From assembly GCF_041154455.1 (NCBI RefSeq), contig NZ_AP028664.1:3969001-4033000 (forward strand): DNA of 64,000 nucleotides. The letters run 5' to 3'. This DNA is from Variovorax sp. V213. GTDB taxonomy: Bacteria > Pseudomonadota > Gammaproteobacteria > Burkholderiales > Burkholderiaceae_C. Shown in pieces: positions 57,328 through 64,000 of this stretch. The translations under genes and the position numbers were made by a program. How positions within the stretch are numbered: the stretch's first letter is position 1; each line of letters begins with the position of its first letter. The notes under the pieces were generated by a model. It was given only the letters and a program-made list of their open reading frames with translations, had not been told where the DNA came from and ran no database searches.

Positions 57328-58667
57328 CGCGACATTGTCGCGCTCCCATCTGCGTTGCGCATGGCATGGCCGCGTGCCGCGAGTGGCCACAGCGCCAGCA
57401 GGAATCCCAGCCCCGCCAGCACGGCGACGTAATGCGCCGGCGCCATCGTGTCGTGCTGCAGCCAGACCGTGAGGATCACCGGCGTCAGGCCGCCGAACAC
57501 GGCATACGACATGTTGTAGGCGAACGAGAGCCCGGTGAAGCGCACCGGCGCCGGGAACGCGCGCACGCCGGCGATAGGCACCGTGGCGATGGTGCCCACG
57601 AACAAGCCCACCAGGCCGTAGTGCCAGAACAGCGTGGCCGGCGTGCCGGGCAGGCCCGTGTAGAAGAGGTAGGCCGTCGCGAACAGCCCGCCCCAGCCGA
57701 TGAGCATCACCGCGCGCGTGCCGATGCGGTCGCTGGCCCAGCCGACCAGCACGCAGCCGATGGTCAGGGTCAGCGTGGCGAGGGCATTGGCTTCCAGCGC
57801 CAGCGCCGCCGGAATGTGGTGCACCTTCTGCAGGTAGGTGGGCGTGTACAGCACCACCACCACGATGGCGGCCGACAGCACCCAGGTCAGCAGCGCCACG
57901 TAGACGCTGGCCGCGCGGTGCTCGCGCAGCACGGTGCGCAGCGGCAGCTCGCGCGCCACGGCCTTGCGGCCCGCCAGCTCCCTGAAGACCGGGGTCTCGT
58001 GCAGGAACCGGCGCAGGTACACCGAGACGAGGCCGAACACGCCGCCCAGCACGAAGGGAATGCGCCAGGCAAAACCGCTCACCTCCGCCGGCGAATAGTG
58101 GCGGTTGATGGCCACGGCCACGAGCGATCCCAGCAGGATGCCGCCGGTGATGCCCGAGGTCAGCGCCCCGATGCCGAAACCATAGCGCTGCGCCGGCACG
58201 TGCTCGCCGACGAACACCCACGCACCGGGCATTTCGCCGCCGATGGCCGCGCCCTGCAGCACGCGCATGGCCAGCAGCAACAGCGGCGCCGCAATGCCGA
58301 TGCTGGCGTAGGTGGGCAAGAGGCCGATGACCAGCGTGGGTGCCGCCATCAGGAAGATCGACAGCGTGAACATGCGCTTGCGCCCGAGCAGGTCGCCGAA
58401 ATGCGCGATGACGATGCCACCCACCGGCCGGGCCAGGTAGCCGGCGGCAAAGATGCCGAAAGTCTGGAGCTGCCGCAGCCAGTCGGGCATGTCGGCGGGA
58501 AAGAAAAGCGCGCCCAGCACCGTGGCGAAGAACACATAGATGACGAAGTCGTAGAACTCCAGCGTTCCGCCGAGCGCGGAGAGGCCCAGTGTCTTGTAGT
58601 CGCGCGCGTCGAGCGTGCGGGCCGGCGCCGGCTGGTCGCCGTCCGGGGAGATTGCGTGAGAAGTCAT
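57324..58667 (-). CDS. MFS transporter, metabolite:H+ symporter (MHS) type
   Basis: A 447-residue carrier with 12 predicted membrane segments. The MHS pattern is visible as LGGTLEFYDFVIYVFFATVL in helix 1, RPVGGIVIAHFGDLLGRKRM in the first cytoplasmic loop, and MRVLQGAAIGGEMPGAWVF in helix 4. Such carriers take up organic acids or osmolytes; the substrate is unknown. I use the ATG at 58667 (MTSHAISPD) rather than one further upstream. It is first of a coupled three-gene unit with nif3 and pdxA. Confidence 0.87.
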   Translation of the reverse strand: MTSHAISPDGDQPAPARTLDARDYKTLGLSALGGTLEFYDFVIYVFFATVLGALFFPADMPDWLRQLQTFGIFAAGYLARPVGGIVIAHFGDLLGRKRMFTLSIFLMAAPTLVIGLLPTYASIGIAAPLLLLAMRVLQGAAIGGEMPGAWVFVGEHVPAQRYGFGIGALTSGITGGILLGSLVAVAINRHYSPAEVSGFAWRIPFVLGGVFGLVSVYLRRFLHETPVFRELAGRKAVARELPLRTVLREHRAASVYVALLTWVLSAAIVVVVLYTPTYLQKVHHIPAALALEANALATLTLTIGCVLVGWASDRIGTRAVMLIGWGGLFATAYLFYTGLPGTPATLFWHYGLVGLFVGTIATVPIAGVRAFPAPVRFTGLSFAYNMSYAVFGGLTPVILTVWLQHDTMAPAHYVAVLAGLGFLLALWPLAARGHAMRNADGSATMSR

Positions 58668-58949
58668 GGCTGGCAGGAAGGTCGTTGCCGCACGCCGGCC
58701 GCAGAAGGATCGATGCGGAAGGCAGCGCGCCGGCGAAACACCTGGCCGCGTGAGCCGGATAGGCAATGCGGAAGGCCGGAGCTCGGAGCCGTGTGGGCTC
58801 GCCCGGCAATACTAAGGGTTATCCCTTATTGGCGCTGGCATCCTTCGCCAATCTCGACCGCGTCGCGCGGTTTATGGAATTTGGGGTTGAGGGACAATGG
58901 GCCGTGGCGCCGCGTGGGCGGCGCGTCCTTCCCGTTCACTCAAAGTTTC

Positions 58950-60110
<1,161 letters not shown>

Positions 60111-60114
60111 CCGG

Positions 60115-60924
60115 TCAGGAAGACGCGGAGGAATCGGCGCCTTCTTCTTCCGGCTTCTTGCCGCCCTGCGCGAAATAGCGGGCGCCGATGATGCCCACCT
60201 CGTAGAGCAGGCACATCGGCACTGCCAGCGCGAGCTGCGACACCACGTCGGGCGGCGTGAGCACCGCGGCCACCACGAAAGCCACCACGATGAAATACCC
60301 GCGGAAGGACTTCAGCTTCTCGATGGTCACCATTTCGAAGCGCACCAGCAGCATCACGACGATGGGCACCTGGAAGGCGACGCCGAACGCGATGTAGAGC
60401 GAGAGAATGGCCTCGACGTACGAGGAGATGTCGGGCGTGGCCGCCACCGCGGCCGGCGTGAACTTCTGGATGAAGCTGAACATCTTGTCCAGCACGAAGA
60501 ACTGCACGAAGGCGATGCCTGCGTAGGCCAGCAGGCTGCCGAAGAAGATCAGCGGCAGCGCAAAGCGCTTTTCGTGGCTGTAGAGCCCCGGCGCAATGAA
60601 CATCCAGGCCTGGTACATCAGCCAGGGCAGCGCCAGCAGCACGGCCGTCATCATGAGCACCTTGAGCGGCACGAAGAACGGCGAGAACACGCCAATGGCG
60701 ATGAGCTTGGCGTCCGGTGGCATGTGCGCGCGGATGGGCATTGCGATCAGGTCGATCAAGCCCCCCGGGCCGGGCCAGATGGCCAGCAGCACGCCCGCGA
60801 TCACCAGGCCATAGACACAGTAGAGCAACCGGTCGCGCAGTTCGACCAGATGCTGCACGAACGGTTGTTCGGTGCCCGCCAACTCGTCTTCTGCGTCTTT
60901 GTTCTTGTTGTCGGAATCGGCCAT
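60115..60924 (-). CDS. tatC: TatC, twin-arginine translocase receptor subunit
   Basis: A 269-residue protein with six membrane segments. TatC signatures are FVQHLVELRDRLLYCV at the start, FSPFFVPLKVLMMTAVLLALPWLMYQAW, and the late AFGVAFQVPIVVMLLVR. It recognises twin-arginine signals. A charged tail ends it. The ATG at 60924 follows a GGGAG-like site; tatB lies 79 nt upstream. The order tatA-tatB-tatC is standard. Confidence 0.95.
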   Translation of the reverse strand: MADSDNKNKDAEDELAGTEQPFVQHLVELRDRLLYCVYGLVIAGVLLAIWPGPGGLIDLIAMPIRAHMPPDAKLIAIGVFSPFFVPLKVLMMTAVLLALPWLMYQAWMFIAPGLYSHEKRFALPLIFFGSLLAYAGIAFVQFFVLDKMFSFIQKFTPAAVAATPDISSYVEAILSLYIAFGVAFQVPIVVMLLVRFEMVTIEKLKSFRGYFIVVAFVVAAVLTPPDVVSQLALAVPMCLLYEVGIIGARYFAQGGKKPEEEGADSSASS

Positions 60925-61003
60925 TGGGAGGGAAAAGGAGCAGGAGAAAGCGTGGCTTCGGCCGGCGTGCGGCGCACGAGGAACGCGAGGAGTGGGAAAG
61001 CCG

Positions 61004-61462
61004 CTAGTTGATCTTGTGGGGGCGGAAACGCGCAACCCGCGCGGCACCCGACAATGCCTTGGTGCGCACGCCGTTGCGCGCCTTGTACCACTGCGGGGTG
61101 GCGCCCTGCTTCAGGCGCCAGTTCTTGCGGGGATGCCGGTACTCCGGCACCGAGGGCTCGGGTTCGGCCAGGGCCGAAAGCGTTTCGCCCGAGCCGGAAA
61201 ACTGTTTCTCGAGATCGCTCGCGCCGGTCTGGATGCTGTGCTCGACGTCGCGCGCCGCATCCTCCACGGTGCTCTTCATCTTGCGCAGTTCGTCCAGCTC
61301 CATCGAGCGATTGACTTCGGCCTTGACGTCGTTCACGTAGCGCTGCGCCTTGCCCAGCAGGGTACCGACCGTGCGTGCCACGCGGGGCAGCTTTTCCGGT
61401 CCGATCACGATCAACGCCACGACGCCGATCAGCGCCAGCTTCTCAATGCCAAGGTCGAGCAC
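61004..61462 (-). CDS. tatB: TatB, twin-arginine translocase subunit
   Basis: A 152-residue protein with the TatB N-terminus LDLGIEKLALIGVVALIVIGPEKLP, one membrane helix with the conserved Glu and Pro, then an amphipathic helix and a long polar tail. The start codon is GTG at 61462. It lies 13 nt after tatA. The tail is somewhat shorter than in enterobacteria but usual for betaproteobacteria. Confidence 0.92.
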   Translation of the reverse strand: MLDLGIEKLALIGVVALIVIGPEKLPRVARTVGTLLGKAQRYVNDVKAEVNRSMELDELRKMKSTVEDAARDVEHSIQTGASDLEKQFSGSGETLSALAEPEPSVPEYRHPRKNWRLKQGATPQWYKARNGVRTKALSGAARVARFRPHKIN

Positions 61463-61475
61463 TTATGACCCGCGC

Positions 61476-61724
61476 TCAGGACTTCTGACGCGCTTCGACG
61501 TCGATCGCCGACTTGTCGCTGTTGGCCGGTTGGCCGGTCACCTGGGCGGCAGGGGCCGACGAAGCGGCGGGCGCATCGGTGGTGCTGCCGTCCTTCATGC
61601 CGTCCTTGAAGCCCTTCACGGCGCCACCAAGGTCGGAACCCATGTTCCGCAGCTTCTTGGTGCCGAAGATCATGACCACGACGAGCAGCACGATCAGCCA
61701 GTGCCAGATTGAAAATGAACCCAT
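61476..61724 (-). CDS. tatA: TatA, twin-arginine translocase pore subunit
   Basis: An 82-residue protein with the TatA pattern MGSFSIWHWLIVLLVVVMIFG, then the hinge FGTKKLRNMGSDLGGAVKGFK and an acidic, Ala-rich tail. It oligomerises to let folded proteins cross the inner membrane. AGGAGTCT lies before the ATG. It is first of tatABC. Confidence 0.95.
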   Translation of the reverse strand: MGSFSIWHWLIVLLVVVMIFGTKKLRNMGSDLGGAVKGFKDGMKDGSTTDAPAASSAPAAQVTGQPANSDKSAIDVEARQKS

Positions 61725-61786
61725 GGAAGACTCCTAAGAATGTGTCCGATTTTAGTCGGGCGGAATGTGACAGTTTGGCCTAATGT

Positions 61787-62146
61787 TCAGCCACGAAGCC
61801 AGGGCCGGGGACCGCCCATGACATGGACATGGAGATGGTGAACTTCCTGTCCGCCTTCGGCGCCGGTGTTGACCAGCACACGGTATCCGCCTTCAGGATA
61901 GGGCCTGCAGCCCTGCTCCAGCGCGAGCTTGGGAGCCAGCGTCATGATCTTGCCCATCAGCGCGGCGTCCTCGGGGGTGAGCTGCGCCATGGAGGCGATG
62001 TGCCGCTTGGGCACCAGCATGAAATGCACCGGGGCCCAGGGTGCGATGTCGTGAAAACCGAACAGTTCGTCGTCTTCGTAGACCTTGCGCGAGGGGATCT
62101 TGCCTTCGATGATTTTGCAGAAGACGCAGTTCGGATCAGATGACAT
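61787..62146 (-). CDS. HinT-like HIT-family nucleotide hydrolase
   Basis: A 119-residue HIT protein. CVFCKIIEGKIPSRKVYEDD is the typical start and HLHVHVMGG the catalytic triad of histidines near the C-terminus. Such enzymes hydrolyse adenosine phosphoramidates. The chosen start (62146, MSSDPNC) lies 11 bp inside the upstream membrane-protein gene, a close coupling. It lies between the his genes and tatABC, a common order in this group. Confidence 0.93.
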   Translation of the reverse strand: MSSDPNCVFCKIIEGKIPSRKVYEDDELFGFHDIAPWAPVHFMLVPKRHIASMAQLTPEDAALMGKIMTLAPKLALEQGCRPYPEGGYRVLVNTGAEGGQEVHHLHVHVMGGPRPWLRG

Positions 62147-62525
62147 CTTTGGGTTCCATGGGGCGGTGGTCATTCATGCGGATCATGCCCTTCACGATCC
62201 GATAGAGAAACCACAGCGAGATCAGGCTCCAGGCAATCCAGCCCGGCACGAAAAACAGCAGCCAGAGCCACGAGGTGACTATGTACAGCAGGCCGGCCCA
62301 CAGCACCGACCGGATGCGCCAGCTGAAGTGCGTGGCCTGCCAGGTCCCGGCGGCGTCGTCGCGCTTGACGAAGTCGATCACCAGGGCGACCAGCAAAAGG
62401 ACCACCGAGGCCTGTGCTCCGGGCAGGACGGCGCCGATGGCAACGATCAGGTGCAGGATGTAGCTGACCCAGCCCCAGGTCTTGAGGGAGTCGTCGGGTT
62501 CCACGTTCACGATGTCGTTGGCCAT
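62136..62525 (-). CDS. Small membrane protein, DUF4870-like
   Basis: A 129-residue membrane protein with three or four hydrophobic segments (WVSYILHLIVAIGAVLPGAQ, VVLLLVALVIDFVKRDD, VLWAGLLYIVTSWLWLLFFVP). It resembles the DUF4870/Tic20-like family often found between hisE and hinT in Comamonadaceae. The role is unknown. AAAGGAC precedes the ATG at 62525. It overlaps hinT by 11 bp. Confidence 0.75.
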   Translation of the reverse strand: MANDIVNVEPDDSLKTWGWVSYILHLIVAIGAVLPGAQASVVLLLVALVIDFVKRDDAAGTWQATHFSWRIRSVLWAGLLYIVTSWLWLLFFVPGWIAWSLISLWFLYRIVKGMIRMNDHRPMEPKDVI

Positions 62526-62536
62526 TGGACGTCCTT

Positions 62537-62917
62537 TCAATCGTTGGATGCCTCGCGGGCCTGCGCCTTGCGCAGGGCTTTTTCCTCGATGCCGCTGGTG
62601 CCCTCGCGGCGCTCGAGCTCCGCGATCACCTCGCCGGGCGAGAAGCCGTAGTGGGCGAGCGCCACCATGGTGTGGAACCACAGATCGGCCACTTCGTTCA
62701 CTATTTTCGTGCGGTCGCCGCCATGGTCGGCGTCCTTGGCGGCCATCACCACCTCGGTGGCTTCCTCGCCGATTTTCTTGAGGAAGGCATCGGGACCCTT
62801 TTGCAGCAGGCGTGCCACATAGCTTTTTTCGGGGTCGCCGCCGCGCGCGGGCAGGCGGCTTTCGATGACCGCGGCAAGGCGTGCAAGGGCATCCGAGGTG
62901 TTCACTGTGGCCGTCAT
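62537..62917 (-). CDS. hisE: HisE, phosphoribosyl-ATP pyrophosphatase
   Basis: A 126-residue enzyme of histidine synthesis. It shows SYVARLLQKGPDAFLKKIGEEATEVVMAAK and EVADLWFHTMVALAHYG, with the acidic metal residues EExxE and ExxD of the MazG-like fold. The start overlaps hisI by four bases. It hydrolyses phosphoribosyl-ATP to phosphoribosyl-AMP for HisI. Confidence 0.95.
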   Translation of the reverse strand: MTATVNTSDALARLAAVIESRLPARGGDPEKSYVARLLQKGPDAFLKKIGEEATEVVMAAKDADHGGDRTKIVNEVADLWFHTMVALAHYGFSPGEVIAELERREGTSGIEEKALRKAQAREASND

Positions 62918-63303
62918 TTGTAGATCGACTCCGGGTCTTTCAAGACCGGCTCGACGGCGGTCCATTGGCCGTTCTCGTATTTGCTGAAAAAGCAGCTGTG
63001 GCGGCCGGTGTGGCACGCAATGCCGGGCTCGTGGCCGAGCTGGGTGACCTTGAGCAGCACGACGTCGTTGTCGCAGTCGAGGCGGATCTCGTGCACCGTC
63101 TGCACGTGGCCCGATTCCTCGCCCTTGAACCAGAGCTTGCTGCGCGAGCGGCTGAAATACACGGCGCGGCCCAGCTCGGCGGTCTTTTCGAGCGCCTCGC
63201 GGTTCATCCAGGCAAACATCAGGACGTCGTTGCTGCCCTGCTCCTGCGCGATCACGGGCACCAGGCCGTTCGCGTCCCACTTCACTTCATCGAGCCAATT
63301 CAT
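62914..63303 (-). CDS. hisI: HisI, phosphoribosyl-AMP cyclohydrolase
   Basis: A 129-residue enzyme with VLMFAWMNREALEKT, YFSRSRSKLWFKGEESGH, LDCDNDVVLLKV and the zinc-site CHTGRHSCFF. It opens the adenine ring of phosphoribosyl-AMP. It is separate from HisE, as in most betaproteobacteria. It follows hisF by 31 nt and overlaps hisE by four bases. Confidence 0.95.
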   Translation of the reverse strand: MNWLDEVKWDANGLVPVIAQEQGSNDVLMFAWMNREALEKTAELGRAVYFSRSRSKLWFKGEESGHVQTVHEIRLDCDNDVVLLKVTQLGHEPGIACHTGRHSCFFSKYENGQWTAVEPVLKDPESIYK

Positions 63304-63334
63304 CGCGATATTGTCGGGGATAGCCAAAGACCCC

Positions 63335-64000
63335 TCAGGAGTCGATTCGCACCGGAATTCCCCGCGCGGCCATGCGGGCTTTCGCCTCGCCGACCGTGTG
63401 TTCGCCGTAGTGGAAGATGCTGGCGGCCAGCACCGCATCGGCGCCGCCCATCTGGATGCCGTCGGCCAGGTCGTCGAGGCAGCCGACGCCGCCCGAGGCG
63501 ATCACCGGCACGTTGACGGCATCGCTTACCGCGCGGGTGAGCTCCAGGTCGAAGCCGCTCTTGGTGCCGTCGCGGTCCATGCTCGTGAGCAGGATTTCAC
63601 CGGCGCCGCGGCGCACCATCTCGGTCGCCCATTCGACGGCGTCCAGGCCGGTGTTCTTGCGGCCGCCATGGCTGTACACGTCCCACCCTGCGCCGCGCGT
63701 GGCGGCTTCTTCGGGGCTGCGACGCTTGGCGTCGATGGCCACCACGATGCATTGCGAACCGTATTTCTGCGATGCGTCGTTGATCACCTGCGGATCGGCG
63801 ATGGCCGCGGAGTTGAAGCTGGTCTTGTCGGCGCCGGCATTGAGCAGCCGGCGCACGTCGGCCACGGTGCGCACGCCCCCGCCCACCGTCAACGGAATGA
63901 AGACCTGCGACGCCACCGCCTCGATGATCGGCAGGATCAGGTCGCGTCCGTCGCTGGTGGCCGTGATGTCGAGAAAAGTGAGCTCGTCGGCGCCCTGCGC
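63335..64000 (-). CDS. hisF: HisF, imidazole glycerol phosphate synthase cyclase subunit (5' end outside window)
   Basis: The last 222 codons are present; the start lies beyond the right edge. The (beta-alpha)8 barrel is clear: DELTFLDITATSDGR with the catalytic Asp region, VFIPLTVGGGVRTVADV, GADKTSFNSAAI, IVVAIDAKRR, GEILLTSMDRDGTKSGFD with the second catalytic Asp, and VIASGGVG. It closes the imidazole ring with HisH-supplied ammonia. An in-frame Met at 63916 is internal, because coding continues upstream to the edge. Confidence 0.95.
   Translation of the reverse strand, partial: AQGADELTFLDITATSDGRDLILPIIEAVASQVFIPLTVGGGVRTVADVRRLLNAGADKTSFNSAAIADPQVINDASQKYGSQCIVVAIDAKRRSPEEAATRGAGWDVYSHGGRKNTGLDAVEWATEMVRRGAGEILLTSMDRDGTKSGFDLELTRAVSDAVNVPVIASGGVGCLDDLADGIQMGGADAVLAASIFHYGEHTVGEAKARMAARGIPVRIDS

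Overview
The window reads as the chromosome of a high-GC betaproteobacterium of the family Comamonadaceae, most like Variovorax. The reasons are a paaG-I-K-ABCDE-Z phenylacetate cluster under a TetR regulator, a petABC-sspA-sspB block, a hisF-I-E-(small membrane protein)-HIT-tatABC block, and very high third-position GC. This placement is inferred from gene content and order only. No rRNA, CRISPR array, transposase or integrase was found, and the only RNA gene is one tRNA-Thr.

Layout. (1) 1-14.5 kb: aerobic phenylacetyl-CoA pathway. A divergent TetR (PaaR-type) gene and paaY face paaG-paaI-paaK-paaABCDE across a short promoter region holding an imperfect palindromic operator. A complete branched-chain-amino-acid-type ABC transporter, with one permease fused to one ATPase, sits between paaE and paaZ. 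The beta-oxidation genes paaF, paaH and paaJ are not in the window. (2) 14.5-16 kb: two small membrane proteins, an isoprenylcysteine-methyltransferase-like protein and a CPBP-type protease. (3) 16-26.5 kb: a probable operon for import and breakdown of N-acyl-D-amino acids or D-amino-acid peptides (peptide ABC transporter, D-aminoacylase, DSD1-like PLP enzyme, RpiR regulator). It is divergent from a RidA gene, with a perfect 15-bp palindrome in the shared promoter. (4) 26.5-36.7 kb: housekeeping and stress genes (ClpP-like protease, LolCD, RpfE-like/RecJ, DUF1003, SDR, DUF1275, YXWGXW protein, tRNA-Thr, SspB, SspA). (5) 36.7-39.7 kb: cytochrome bc1 (petABC). (6) 39.9-54.9 kb: an exopolysaccharide locus. 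On the plus strand lie a GfcA/YjbE-like secreted peptide, a YjbF lipoprotein and a 1030-residue protein that joins a GfcC/YjbG-like part to a YjbH-like outer-membrane part. On the minus strand lie wza-wzb-wzc, a sugar-phosphate transferase, a pyruvyltransferase, one GT4 glycosyltransferase, a secreted glycosidase-like protein and a flippase. (7) 54.2-64 kb: PAP2 phosphatase, MscL, PdxA, Nif3, an MFS carrier, an HtrA protease, TatABC, HinT and the end of the his operon.

The most interesting parts are the fused YjbG-YjbH protein in a compact exopolysaccharide locus that lacks a visible Wzy polymerase, and the D-amino-acid module with its candidate RpiR operator. Several families of short intergenic GC-rich repeats are scattered through the window.
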